From JALOLV01 sp046295175 (GTDB taxonomy: Bacteria > Bacteroidota > Bacteroidia > Cytophagales > Spirosomataceae): DNA of 64,000 nucleotides. The position numbers and the translations under genes were made by a program. The notes under the pieces are model-generated. The model did no database searches. It was not told the DNA's origin and was given only the letters and a program-made list of their open reading frames with translations. Positions 1-8,934 of this stretch are shown piece after piece; position 1 is the stretch's first letter, and every line of letters starts with the position of its first letter. The stretch spans positions 1 through 64,000 of the forward strand of contig JBKBNY010000008.1 of assembly GCA_046295175.1 (NCBI GenBank), written 5' to 3'.

Positions 1-3000
1 CTGTTGTTGCTGTTGCTGTACAGCCACTTGTTGTATTTGTTACTGTTACGGTATNNNNNNNNNNNNNNNNNNNNNNNNNNNNNNNNNNNNNNNNNNNNNN
101 NNNNNNNNNNNNNNNNNNNNNNNNNNNNNNNNNNNNNNNNNNNNNNNNNNNNNNAAGTTCCAGCGGTCGTGGCACTGATACTTGCATTTGTTGACGTAAA
201 CGAGTTTGGTCCAGCCCACAAATATATTCCGCCACCACTCGCTGTTCTGCTTACGCTCGTTACCGTACAAGTCAAATTGCTTGTACCTGTAATACCTACC
301 GTTGGTGGGGTTGTATCACTTGTAACTGATGTTGTTGCTGTTGCTGTACAGCCATTCGTTGTATTCAATACTGTTACGGTATAAGTTCCAGCGGTCGTGG
401 CACTGATACTTGCATTTGTTGACGTAAACGAGTTTGGTCCAGCCCACAAATATATTCCGCCACCACTCGCTGTTCTGCTTACGCTCGTTACCGTACAAGT
501 CAAGTTTGTTGTCCCTGTAACTCCTACCGTTGGTGGTGTTGTGTCGCTCGTGACAGAAGTTGTTGCACTTGCTGTACAACCATTCGTTGTATTTGTTACT
601 GTAACGGTATATGTTCCAGCGGTTGTTGCACTGATACTCGCATTCGTTGACGTAAACGAGTTTGGTCCAGCCCACAAGTACGTTCCGCCGCCACTCGCTG
701 TTCGGTTAACACTTGTTACCGTACAAGTTAGGTTATCTGTGCCGGTAACTCCTACCATCGGTGGGGTTGTATCGCTTGTAACAACTGTTGTTGCTGTTGC
801 TGTACAGCCACTTGTTGTATTCGTTACTGTTACGGTATAAGTTCCGGCGGTTGTTGCACTGATACTTGCATTCGTTGACGTAAACGAGTTTGGTCCAGCC
901 CACAAATATGTTCCACCGCCACTCGCTGTTCTGCTTACGCTTGTTACTGTACAAGTCAAATTGTTTGTACCTGTAATGCCGACTGTTGGCAATGAATTAT
1001 CACTTGTAACTGATGTTGTTGCTGTTGCTGTACAGCCATTAGTTGTATTTGTTACTGTTACTGTGTATGTACCTGCGGTTGTTGCACTAATACTTGCATT
1101 TGTTGACGTAAACGAGTTTGGTCCAGCCCACAAATATATTCCGCCACCCGTCGCTGTTCTGCTTACGCTCGTTACCGTACAAGTCAAATTGTTTGTACCT
1201 GTAACTCCTACCGTTGGTGGTGTAGTGTCGCTCGTGACAGAAGTTGTTGCACTCGCTGTACAACCACTTGTTGTATTTGTTACTGTTACTGTGTATGTCC
1301 CTGCGGTTGTTGCACTGATACTTGCATTTGTTGACGTAAACGAGTTTGGTCCAGCCCACAAGTATGTTCCGCCACCTGTCGCTGTTCGGTTAACACTCGT
1401 TACCGTACAAGTCAAATTGTTTGTACCTGTAATGCCGACTGTTGGCAATGAATTATCGCTTGTAACTGATGTCGTTGCACTCGCTGTACAGCCATTCGTT
1501 GTATTTGTTACTGTTACTGTGTATGTCCCTGCGGTCGTGGCACTGATACTTGCATTCGTTGAAGTAAACGAGTTTGGTCCAGCCCACAAATATGTTCCTC
1601 CGCCTGTTGCTGTTCGGTTAACACTCGTTACTGCACAAGTCAAGTTAGTAGTGCCTGTTATGCCTACCGTTGGTGGGGTTGTATCGCTTGTAACAACTGT
1701 TGTTGCTGTTGCTGTACAGCCATTCGTTGTATTCAATACTGTTACGGTATAAGTTCCTGCGGTCGTGGCACTGATACTTGCATTTGTTGATGTAAACGAG
1801 TTTGGTCCAGCCCACAAATATATTCCGCCACCCGTCGCTGTTCTGCTTACGCTCGTTACCGTACAAGTCAAATTGTTTGTACCTGTAACTCCTACCGTTG
1901 GTGGCGTTGTATCACTTGTAACTGATGTTGTTGCTGTTGCTGTACAGCCATTAGTTGTATTTGTTACTGTTACAGTATATACACCTGCCGTTGTAGCCGA
2001 AATACTCGCATTCGTTGAGGTAAACGAGTTTGGTCCAGCCCATAAATATGTTCCGCCACCTGTCGCTGTTCTGCTTACACTCGTTACTATACATGTCAAG
2101 TTTGCAGTGCCTGTAACTCCCACCGTTGGTGGTGTTGTATCACTTGTAACTGATGTTGTTGCTGTTGCTGTACAGCCATTCGTTATATTCAATACTGTTA
2201 CGGTATAAGTTCCTGCGGTTGTAGCTGAAATACTCGCATTCGTTGACGTAAACGAGTTTGGTCCAGCCCACAAATATATTCCGCCACCCGTCGCTGTTCT
2301 GCTTACGCTCGTTACCGTACAAGTCAAGTTTGTTGTACCTGTAACTCCTACCGTTGGTGGTGTTGTATCACTTGTAACTGATGTTGTTGCACTTGCTGTA
2401 CAACCATTCGTTGTATTTGTTACTGTTACAGTATATATACCTGCCGTTGTAGCCGAAATACTCGCATTCGTTGAGGTGAACGAGTTTGGTCCAGCCCACA
2501 AGTACGTTCCTCCTCCTGTGGCTGTTCGGTTAACACTCGTTACTATACAAGTTAGGTTTGTGGTTCCTGTAATACCTACTGTCGGTGGTGTTGTATTGCT
2601 CGTAACCGAAGTTGTTGCTGTTGCAGTACAGCCATTCGTTGTATTTGTTACTGTTAGGGTATATACACCTGCCGTTGTAGCTGAAATACTCGCATTCGTT
2701 GAGGTAAACGAACTTGGTCCACTCCACAAATATGTTCCACCACCACTTGCTGTTCTGTTTACGCTCGTTACTGTACAAGTTAGGTTTGTCGTGCCTGTTA
2801 TACCTACCGTTGGTGGCGTTGTATCACTTGTAACTAATGTTGTTGCTGTTGCAGTACAGCCGTTTGCATTGGTTACTCTTACTGTATAAGTTCCGGCAGT
2901 TGTTGCAGAAATACCTGCATTCGTTGATGTAAACGAGTTTGGTCCAGCCCACAAGTATGTTCCGCCACCACTTGCTGTTCTGCTTACGCTCGTTACCGTA

Positions 3001-4262
3001 CAATTTAGGTTTGTTGTGCCTGTTATACTTGCTGTTGGGGTAGAAAAAAGCGATACCGAAGCAGTAGTAGTACCAAAACAAAGTTCAGAGTCATAAACAG
3101 TTACGGTATATATACCTGCACTTGTTACGTTATTGACCGTAGGATTTTGCAAGTTAGATGTAAAACCGTTTGGCCCTACCCAGCTATAAGTGTAAGGCGG
3201 AGTTCCATTTGCTGCCGTTACTCCTATTGTTGCATTTCCACCAGGACACACCGTTGCATTTGTAGTAGTGAATGCAAAGTCTGGGCAAGCTGTAAAGGTA
3301 AAACCTGAAATTCTGATTGCGTGGTCGTCAGACACCCCATTGGTTGCTCCATTTGTATTGCTCCACCATGAATACCATGTAGGATTAGTTTGCTCAGCAA
3401 TAGCATCTTCTTCGCCATTAGAATAGACAATATCTAATTGAGTAATAGCATCCGAAGTATTCACTGTGATTGTACCACGTAAATCTGCTGGGTCTAAATT
3501 CACAGTTGATGAATTATATACCGAGCGAACGGTCTGGTTTGCTAAATCTTGGATTAATAGGCTACCAGCTTGCGAAAATGAAACAGGTACATTACCCAAA
3601 GGGCCATTCGCTATTACGGTTACCTCATCTTGGTATGAATTACCTGGTTTTTCTCTTATGTCTAATGTTGTATCGTTTTGGTCTTGCGTGAGTGTCCGAC
3701 CATCAATATCTCCAATCGTAAACGAACTTAAATATACTGGTTTTGAGAAAGTAAATCTAACCGTTACATTTTCTAAATGACTAACAGAAGCCATTGCAAA
3801 GGTTAAGAAGTTATTGCCATAAGCTCCTCCCGTCTCGGTTTCGAGCCCGCCTTCAATACTGCAGGATGAGTCCCAAGGGTCATTAAATGAGCCTGTAGCA
3901 CCCGCGGGATTGCTATTTGGATTACTGGATGAAAATCCACCATTTGCAAGCCAGCCACAAGTACCAAAATTATCTCCCCATGGGTGTGGGTTCAAGCGAT
4001 TAGGGTCGCCATTACGATTATTTGGGTCAATAATGGTCATTGTTACATTGACCGTACACCCTGGACCACAACTGACTGTATAGGTTCTTGATACATCTGT
4101 TGCGTTCCAGACATTACCAGTAGAACCATCCCACCAATTGAAATTTCCCGTTTGACCATAGGATTGAAGAAATGATAAACTAATGAATAAGAAGCCGTAA
4201 ATATTTACTTTTTTCACCCAATTGTTTAAATTCTTCAGCAGTAAAGTATGCAATAATTTCAT
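1..4262 (-). CDS. Secreted tandem-repeat (Ig/PKD-like) surface adhesin, 5' part
   Basis: Reading the minus strand from an ATG at 4262 gives an open frame as far as the gap at 154; the C-terminus lies off the left edge. Residues 1-37 form a signal peptide (hydrophobic core IYGFLFISLSF, then SYGQ). About residues 38-400 form a Cys-containing N-terminal region, followed by one divergent Ig-like unit (SWVGPNGFTS) and then thirteen near-identical 76-residue units containing TNLTCTVTSVSRTASGGG, LWAGPNSFTST and TPPTVGIT. The architecture resembles large Bacteroidota surface proteins with Ig, PKD or SprB-like repeats, commonly exported by the type IX system. The sorting domain that would prove this is not in the window. 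Adhesion is inferred. Open frames on the plus strand and in the other minus frame here are repeat shadows. Confidence 0.85.
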   Translation of the reverse strand, partial: MKLLHTLLLKNLNNWVKKVNIYGFLFISLSFLQSYGQTGNFNWWDGSTGNVWNATDVSRTYTVSCGPGCTVNVTMTIIDPNNRNGDPNRLNPHPWGDNFGTCGWLANGGFSSSNPNSNPAGATGSFNDPWDSSCSIEGGLETETGGAYGNNFLTFAMASVSHLENVTVRFTFSKPVYLSSFTIGDIDGRTLTQDQNDTTLDIREKPGNSYQDEVTVIANGPLGNVPVSFSQAGSLLIQDLANQTVRSVYNSSTVNLDPADLRGTITVNTSDAITQLDIVYSNGEEDAIAEQTNPTWYSWWSNTNGATNGVSDDHAIRISGFTFTACPDFAFTTTNATVCPGGNATIGVTAANGTPPYTYSWVGPNGFTSNLQNPTVNNVTSAGIYTVTVYDSELCFGTTTASVSLFSTPTASITGTTNLNCTVTSVSRTASGGGTYLWAGPNSFTSTNAGISATTAGTYTVRVTNANGCTATATTLVTSDTTPPTVGITGTTNLTCTVTSVNRTASGGGTYLWSGPSSFTSTNASISATTAGVYTLTVTNTTNGCTATATTSVTSNTTPPTVGITGTTNLTCIVTSVNRTATGGGTYLWAGPNSFTSTNASISATTAGIYTVTVTNTTNGCTASATTSVTSDTTPPTVGVTGTTNLTCTVTSVSRTATGGGIYLWAGPNSFTSTNASISATTAGTYTVTVLNITNGCTATATTSVTSDTTPPTVGVTGTANLTCIVTSVSRTATGGGTYLWAGPNSFTSTNASISATTAGVYTVTVTNTTNGCTATATTSVTSDTTPPTVGVTGTNNLTCTVTSVSRTATGGGIYLWAGPNSFTSTNASISATTAGTYTVTVLNTTNGCTATATTVVTSDTTPPTVGITGTTNLTCAVTSVNRTATGGGTYLWAGPNSFTSTNASISATTAGTYTVTVTNTTNGCTASATTSVTSDNSLPTVGITGTNNLTCTVTSVNRTATGGGTYLWAGPNSFTSTNASISATTAGTYTVTVTNTTSGCTASATTSVTSDTTPPTVGVTGTNNLTCTVTSVSRTATGGGIYLWAGPNSFTSTNASISATTAGTYTVTVTNTTNGCTATATTSVTSDNSLPTVGITGTNNLTCTVTSVSRTASGGGTYLWAGPNSFTSTNASISATTAGTYTVTVTNTTSGCTATATTVVTSDTTPPMVGVTGTDNLTCTVTSVNRTASGGGTYLWAGPNSFTSTNASISATTAGTYTVTVTNTTNGCTASATTSVTSDTTPPTVGVTGTTNLTCTVTSVSRTASGGGIYLWAGPNSFTSTNASISATTAGTYTVTVLNTTNGCTATATTSVTSDTTPPTVGITGTSNLTCTVTSVSRTASGGGIYLWAGPNSFTSTNASISATTAGTXXXXXXXXXXXXXXXXXXXXXXXXXXXXXXXXXXYRNSNKYNKWLYSNSNN
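55..154. other. Assembly gap, 100 N
   Basis: Exactly 100 Ns, the usual placeholder for a gap of unknown size. The left flank ends ...gttacggtat and the right flank starts aagttcc. In intact repeat copies (for example 1741-1756) these two strings are directly adjacent. The missing sequence is therefore probably zero or a whole number of 228-bp units, and the 100-base placeholder breaks the reading frame artificially. Confidence 0.95.
155..3010 (-). repeat. 228-bp in-frame tandem repeat, 13 copies
   Basis: The marker cgagtttggt (cgaacttggt in one copy) recurs at 201, 429, 657, 885, 1113, 1341, 1569, 1797, 2025, 2253, 2481, 2709 and 2934. Spacing is exactly 228 bp (76 codons) except the last step of 225. 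A fourteenth, divergent unit lies near 3168. Two copies, near 980 and 1436, share a variant reading DNSLPTVG instead of DTTPPTVG and lie two units apart, which suggests block duplication of more than one unit at a time. Confidence 0.95.
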
Positions 4263-4362
4263 CCGTCAAAATGTTATTTAACGGATATGTCACTACAAAT
4301 AAAGTACCAAAAAATGATTGAACGGTAGTAATTATTAAATTAACGAACTTTTAAATTGTTTA

Positions 4363-4776
4363 TCAATTGATACCGCTCGATAAATTACGTTTATTGAGCT
4401 CCGATAAAACCTTCTTCATCCCTTTCTCAATAACATCGTACGGTTCGATGATTTTACCAATGTAAACAAACGCAATGTAGGCTTTGGTGCTACCCAGTAT
4501 AGCCTTGTTGAGTCGGTAGCTTTCGCGGCTGCGGCGACGAATTAGGTTTCTATCTACGGCGTGTTTGAAGCCCCTTTTTGAAATCGAAAAAAGCACTTGA
4601 GGAGTTGATAATGAATCACTTACGCAAAATGTAACCTTAAACGGATACGCAAAAGCAGACTGGTTGTTAGGGTTCTTCCTATCAAAGAGATTGGTGATGA
4701 CTTTTTCGCTACAGAGGCGTTCGGATTTTCTGAAAGTTTGAGATTTCAAATTTTGATTTTGAGAGTTTGGAAGCAC
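4363..4776 (-). CDS. rnpA: Ribonuclease P protein component
   Basis: 137 residues. Basic protein subunit of RNase P, which assists the catalytic RNA in 5' maturation of tRNA precursors. The conserved N-terminal stretch TFRKSERLCSEKVI and the RNR-type signature KRGFKHAVDRNLIRRRSRES are visible, with the usual small alpha/beta length plus about 14 extra N-terminal residues that may mean a later true start. rpmH, the usual upstream neighbour in many bacteria, is not present; the gene stands alone behind a terminator, about 470 bases downstream of aspS on the same strand. Confidence 0.93.
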   Translation of the reverse strand: MLPNSQNQNLKSQTFRKSERLCSEKVITNLFDRKNPNNQSAFAYPFKVTFCVSDSLSTPQVLFSISKRGFKHAVDRNLIRRRSRESYRLNKAILGSTKAYIAFVYIGKIIEPYDVIEKGMKKVLSELNKRNLSSGIN

Positions 4777-4784
4777 AAAAATAA

Positions 4785-4814
4785 AAAATCACCTGACAAT
4801 GTGCAGGTGATTTT
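4785..4814 (-). terminator. Rho-independent terminator upstream of rnpA
   Basis: AAAATCACCTG / CAGGTGATTTT stem of 11 pairs with an 8-base loop. On the minus strand it is followed by GATTTTTTATTTTTG. It lies only 9 bases before the rnpA start, so it ends a transcript arriving from upstream or acts as an attenuator in an rnpA leader. Confidence 0.7.
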
Positions 4815-5033
4815 ACAAATCTATTGAGTGAACCTTTTGAATATGGGTATTGGGTACAAAATCTGGGTTTACTTTTTGGGTTCGTGGAGTGAACCACCCT
4901 ATGCTATATCTTTAAAAAGTATTTATCAGACGTACGCTATATATTTAACAAATGCCGTGCCAAAAAATGATTAAGCGGTACAACTTCAAAAATAATTTAT
5001 AAAACTATTATCTAAAGACCAATCAGAAGCACA
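4815..5033 (-). other. Non-coding interval between two hairpins
   Basis: No convincing ORF. On the minus strand it contains GGTTCACTCCACGAACC, which can form a short hairpin, and a second GGTTCACTC 60-70 bases further on. Together with the downstream terminator at 4814-4785 it could be a small RNA or an rnpA leader; no known RNA family was recognised. Confidence 0.25.
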
Positions 5034-5070
5034 AAAAAAGCCTGTAAACACTTGATTTACAGACTTTTTT
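5034..5070. terminator. Terminator downstream of aspS
   Basis: Stem AAAAAGCCTGTAAA / TTTACAGACTTTTT (one bulged position) with a 7-base loop and poly-A/poly-T flanks on both sides, so it can work on either strand. It lies about 175 bases after the aspS stop. Confidence 0.7.
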
Positions 5071-5243
5071 ATTGGATAAAAAAATATTTGAAAGCGAAAA
5101 TTTTTGTAAATGCTATTATCTCAAAATTTAAGCGGACGAATTTAAAATAAACATTTAGAAATTAAACTTTTTACGAATTGTCGATTTCTAAACTGCATAT
5201 TTGGTTTTGGCATCAATTTTGAGGAAGGGCAATTTTGCAAAAT

Positions 5244-6992
5244 TTACACCGTACTCTTTATCTTTAACTCTTCCATTTGTGCTGCGGCGATTGTCGAAGG
5301 CGAGTCAATCATCACATCGCGACCCGAATTATTTTTAGGGAATGCGATGAAATCACGGATTGAATCGGCACCACCAAAGATAGAACAAAGACGGTCGAAC
5401 CCAAAGGCAATACCAGCGTGCGGAGGAGCCCCAAACTCAAAGGCATCCATCAAGAAACCGAATTGTTTTTTGGCTTCTTCTTCGCTGAACCCAAGAATCT
5501 CAAACATCTTTTGTTGTAATGGTTTTTGGAAGATTCGCACCGAGCCACCTCCTACTTCGGTTCCGTTGATAACCATATCGTAGGCATTGGCACGAACAGC
5601 TCCTAAATCTGTCTCAAGCAAGGCAATATCTTCTGGTTTCGGACTCGTAAACGGATGGTGCATCGCAAACCAACGATTTTCTTCTTCGCCGTACTCCAAA
5701 AGCGGGAAATCCAACACCCAAAGCACCTTAAACTCGTCAGGATTACGCAAACGGAGGCGGCTTCCCATCTCCAAACGCAATTCGTTTAGCTGCTTACGAG
5801 TTTTATTGGCTTCGCCTGCCAAAATCAAAATCAAATCACCAGGTTTGGCATCGAATCTCTCAACGATTTTCTTCAAATCATCTTCCGAATAGAACTTATC
5901 AACCGAAGACTTGATGCTTCCGTCGGCATTATATCGTACATAAACCAAGCCTTTTGCTCCGATTTGCGGACGTTTCACCCACTCGGTCAGTTCATCAACT
6001 TGCTTACGAGTATATTCGGCACAACCATTGGCATTGATACCCACAACCAATTCGGCAGCCTCAAAAACCGGAAAATCCTTGCCTTTTACGAGGTCGTTTA
6101 GCTCAACAAATTGCATTCCGAAACGAATATCTGGTTTATCGGAGCCGTACAGACGCATCGCATCGGCGTAGGTCATGCGGGGTACTTCTGGGAGGTCGAT
6201 TCCTTTAACATTTTTGAACAAATGACGGATTAGCCCCTCAAACATTTGCAGAACGTCTTCTTGCTGCACAAACGACATTTCGCAGTCGATTTGCGTAAAT
6301 TCGGGCTGACGGTCGGCTCTCAGGTCTTCATCACGGAAACATTTTACAATCTGATAATAACGGTCGAATCCAGAAACCATCAACAACTGTTTGAATGTCT
6401 GCGGCGACTGCGGCAAAGCGTAAAACTCACCCGGATTCATGCGGCTCGGCACCACAAAATCTCTTGCTCCTTCGGGCGTAGATTTAATCAAAACGGGGGT
6501 TTCGACCTCGATGAAATCCTGCGAATCCATGTAGATACGAGTCTGCTGAGCCACTTTATGACGCAACTGCAAATTGCTACGAACAGGGCCACGACGCAAA
6601 TCTAAGTAGCGGTATTTCATACGCAAATCATCGCCGCCATCGGTTTCGTCTTCGATAAGAAAAGGCGGTAATTTAGCAGGATTCAACACCTCTAAACCGC
6701 TGATTTTCAATTCAATATCTCCGGTTTCGATTTTATCATTTTTAGACAAACGCTCTACTACCAAGCCTTCGACTTTAAGTACAAACTCACGCCCAAGGGT
6801 ACGTGCGAGTTCGATAGCAGATTTATCGGTTTTACCTTCTTCGAGCATCAATTGGGTGATTCCGTAGCGGTCACGTAAATCAATCCAAATCATGCCACCT
6901 TTATCTCTAATTTTCTGTACCCATCCGCAGAGAGTAACCGTTTTGTTGACATCTTGAATGCGGAGCTGCCCGCAAGTATGTGTTCTTAACAT
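5244..6992 (-). CDS. aspS: Aspartate-tRNA ligase
   Basis: 582 residues, normal for the bacterial-type AspRS. It attaches aspartate to tRNA-Asp in the cytoplasm. An N-terminal OB-fold anticodon-binding domain (about 1-105, LCGWVQKIRDKGGMIWIDLRDRYG) is followed by the class II core. Motif 2 appears as CFRDEDLRADRQPEFTQID, the GAD insertion lies about 280-410, and motif 3 is GIAFGFDRL near the C-terminus, followed by FPKNNSGRD. It starts with ATG at 6992, right behind a good promoter at 7027-7034. Confidence 0.98.
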   Translation of the reverse strand: MLRTHTCGQLRIQDVNKTVTLCGWVQKIRDKGGMIWIDLRDRYGITQLMLEEGKTDKSAIELARTLGREFVLKVEGLVVERLSKNDKIETGDIELKISGLEVLNPAKLPPFLIEDETDGGDDLRMKYRYLDLRRGPVRSNLQLRHKVAQQTRIYMDSQDFIEVETPVLIKSTPEGARDFVVPSRMNPGEFYALPQSPQTFKQLLMVSGFDRYYQIVKCFRDEDLRADRQPEFTQIDCEMSFVQQEDVLQMFEGLIRHLFKNVKGIDLPEVPRMTYADAMRLYGSDKPDIRFGMQFVELNDLVKGKDFPVFEAAELVVGINANGCAEYTRKQVDELTEWVKRPQIGAKGLVYVRYNADGSIKSSVDKFYSEDDLKKIVERFDAKPGDLILILAGEANKTRKQLNELRLEMGSRLRLRNPDEFKVLWVLDFPLLEYGEEENRWFAMHHPFTSPKPEDIALLETDLGAVRANAYDMVINGTEVGGGSVRIFQKPLQQKMFEILGFSEEEAKKQFGFLMDAFEFGAPPHAGIAFGFDRLCSIFGGADSIRDFIAFPKNNSGRDVMIDSPSTIAAAQMEELKIKSTV

Positions 6993-7026
6993 TTATTTTA
7001 TATGATGTTTTTCGATAAATATCCCG

Positions 7027-7034
7027 CAAAAGTA
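7027..7034 (-). promoter_or_regulatory. aspS promoter -7 box
   Basis: TACTTTTG on the minus strand, a perfect match to the Bacteroidota -7 consensus TAnnTTTG, ending 34 bases before the aspS ATG. No clear TTTG -33 box is seen. Confidence 0.6.
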
Positions 7035-7225
7035 CGATTTTTTTATGGGATTTGACTTGTGAGTTTTAAAAATTCTCAATCGAATCTTTACCAAAAACGT
7101 GCCGTAGCCAAGGCTCTTTACAGAAATTTATCGAATGGATAAGAAATATTCTCGTTTGCTTTTAATGTTGCGGCAATACAACTATTTTTGGGTAGATTGA
7201 CGCAATTGATAAGAATATAATTGCG

Positions 7226-7233
7226 TATATTTG
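7226..7233 (+). promoter_or_regulatory. Promoter at the left end of the accessory stretch
   Basis: TATATTTG, a perfect TAnnTTTG box, with TTG 17 bases upstream (7206-7208). It lies over 100 bases before the controller gene and faces all the accessory genes of 7.3-12.2 kb. It may serve as their common outer promoter. Confidence 0.45.
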
Positions 7234-7315
7234 GGAGTTGTGTGCTATGCCCTGACAACCGCTACCGACAAACTAAACGAAGAAAAATCGAAAAAATTTT
7301 TCACAATTAAAACAA

Positions 7316-7349
7316 TTAGACTAAATTTGTCTAAACAAAAAATGTCTAA
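7316..7349 (+). promoter_or_regulatory. Controller operator overlapping the R-M promoter
   Basis: Palindrome TTAGAC-N7-GTCTAA (7316-7334), with a third half-site GTCTAA at 7344-7349 touching the ATG of the controller gene. The promoter box TAAATTTG (TAnnTTTG) at 7322-7329 lies in the centre of the palindrome. Occupancy should therefore block transcription, as expected for autoregulation by restriction-modification controller proteins. Confidence 0.7.
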
Positions 7350-7651
7350 TGAAAACATTTGGAGAAATAATTAGATTAAGACGTGAAGAACAAAATTTGT
7401 TACTTCGTGAGGTCTCTGCTTTGACGAGTATTGACCAGTCCATTATTAGCAAATTTGAAAAAGGAGAACGCAAACCTTCAAGAGAACAAGTCCTTAAATT
7501 TGCAGAAATATATAATTTACCGCAAAACGATTTAATTATTGCTTGGCAAAGCGACAAAGTTGCATATGATTTGTTGCAAGAAAATGACGCAGAAGAGATT
7601 TTAAAAGTTGCTGAATCAAAAGTTAAATATCTAAAAACCGTAAAGAAATGA
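7349..7651 (+). CDS. XRE-family restriction-modification controller protein
   Basis: 100 residues. An HTH-3 domain covers about 1-68 (RLRREEQNLLLREVSAL, then DQSIISKFEKGERKPS), followed by a charged C-terminal tail. Its position before a methylase and nuclease, a 4-bp ATGA overlap with the methylase, and the GTCTAA palindrome at its own promoter all point to a C protein that delays nuclease expression until the host DNA is methylated. It lies in AT-rich sequence unlike the aspS side, which suggests horizontal acquisition. Direct DNA binding is inferred. Confidence 0.82.
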   Translation: MKTFGEIIRLRREEQNLLLREVSALTSIDQSIISKFEKGERKPSREQVLKFAEIYNLPQNDLIIAWQSDKVAYDLLQENDAEEILKVAESKVKYLKTVKK

Positions 7652-8925
7652 AAAAGAATTTATTATCACTTTTTTCAGGTTGCGGTGGAATGGATATTGG
7701 TTTTGAAGGCGGATTTAAAATTCCAAAAGCAACTATAAATACAGCTATTCATAAAGATTGGATTCAAAAAGAAGATGCAACACATTATTTTTTGAAAGAA
7801 ACATTTTTTGAGACAAAATTTGCAAACGATATTAGCGAACACGCCAAAATTACTTGGAATGATTATTTTTCAAAAAAGAGAGGATATGACTTAAACGGAA
7901 CTTTCAAAGTTGGAAGTATTGTAGATATTGTAAAAGAATACAAAAATGGAAATACAAATGTATTTCCTCAAAATGTAGAAATAGTTACAGGAGGTTTTCC
8001 TTGTCAAGATTTTAGCGTCGCTGGAAAAAGAAAAGGTTTTAATTCTCATAAAGACCATAATGGTAACATTATAAATACAGACATTCCAACAGAGGAAACA
8101 AGAGGAAAGCTTTATATGTGGATGAAAGAAGTTATTGAAATTACTTTACCGAAAATATTTATTGCCGAAAACGTGAAAGGATTGGCTAATTTAGGTGAAG
8201 TAAAAGATATAATCCAATCCGATTTTTCTAATATTAATGGCGATGGATATTTAGTTTTATCCCCAAAAGTTCTACACGCTGGACAATTTGGAGTTCCACA
8301 ATCAAGGGAACGTATTATTTTTATTGGATTTAAAAAATCTGCTTTGACAAAAGAAGCATTGGAGGAACTTTCAAAAAAAGAAATTTCGGAAAAATATAAT
8401 CCTTATCCAATTCCTACGCATAGATTAAACGGAGAAATGCACTATTCTTCTGTTGAGCATTTGATGAAAATGTTTACACCAAGCAAAGAAGTTTTATTGG
8501 ATTTAAAAGAACCCGAAGAAACTTCTGATTTATCGCAAATGCACTACTCAAAAGCCAAATTTATGGGTATTCATTGTCAAGGACAAAAAGAAGTTGAATT
8601 AGATAAACTTGCCCCAACAATCCGTTCCGAACACCACGGAAATATTGAATATAGAAGATTAAGTATTAAAAATGGAGGAAAAAAAATAGATGAATTAAAA
8701 AGCGGATTAAAAGAAAGACGTTTGACATTGAGAGAATGTGCAAGAATTCAGACATTTCCAGATGATTTTAATTTTGTAATTCCGCAAAATAAAAAAAACA
8801 CAAAATTTGCAGTTAGTCCTTCGGTTGGTTACAAATTAGTTGGTAATGCAGTTCCACCACTTTTGGCATATCACATTGCAAAAAAAATAGAATCAAATTG
8901 GGAATTTTATTTTGATAAGAACTAA
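7648..8925 (+). CDS. Type II DNA (cytosine-5) methyltransferase
   Basis: 425 residues. It methylates C5 of cytosine in a specific site to protect host DNA. Motifs in order: I LFSGCGGMDIGF (residues 7-18), IV with the catalytic Cys GGFPCQDFS, VI ENVKGL, VIII QSRERIIFIGF, a target-recognition region in about 225-350, IX around LRECARIQTFPDDF, and X VGYKLVGNAVPPLLAYHIA. Length and order are complete. It overlaps the controller gene by 4 bp and ends 9 bases before the nuclease gene. The recognition sequence cannot be read from the protein. Confidence 0.95.
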   Translation: MKKNLLSLFSGCGGMDIGFEGGFKIPKATINTAIHKDWIQKEDATHYFLKETFFETKFANDISEHAKITWNDYFSKKRGYDLNGTFKVGSIVDIVKEYKNGNTNVFPQNVEIVTGGFPCQDFSVAGKRKGFNSHKDHNGNIINTDIPTEETRGKLYMWMKEVIEITLPKIFIAENVKGLANLGEVKDIIQSDFSNINGDGYLVLSPKVLHAGQFGVPQSRERIIFIGFKKSALTKEALEELSKKEISEKYNPYPIPTHRLNGEMHYSSVEHLMKMFTPSKEVLLDLKEPEETSDLSQMHYSKAKFMGIHCQGQKEVELDKLAPTIRSEHHGNIEYRRLSIKNGGKKIDELKSGLKERRLTLRECARIQTFPDDFNFVIPQNKKNTKFAVSPSVGYKLVGNAVPPLLAYHIAKKIESNWEFYFDKN

Positions 8926-8934
8926 TAAATATAG

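Noticed and set aside
1..2889. Long Val/Thr-rich open frames on the plus strand and Asn/Tyr/Lys-rich ones in another minus frame
   Set aside because: They repeat with the 228-bp period and are antisense or out-of-frame images of the adhesin repeats. Only the frame starting at 4262 (minus) has a signal peptide and continues through unique sequence.
155..3010. CRISPR array
   Set aside because: Units are 228 bp, contiguous, in-frame coding and without unique spacers.
4709..4897. rpmH-like small ORF upstream of rnpA
   Set aside because: The 62-residue frame lacks the ribosomal protein L34 sequence and runs through a terminator hairpin.
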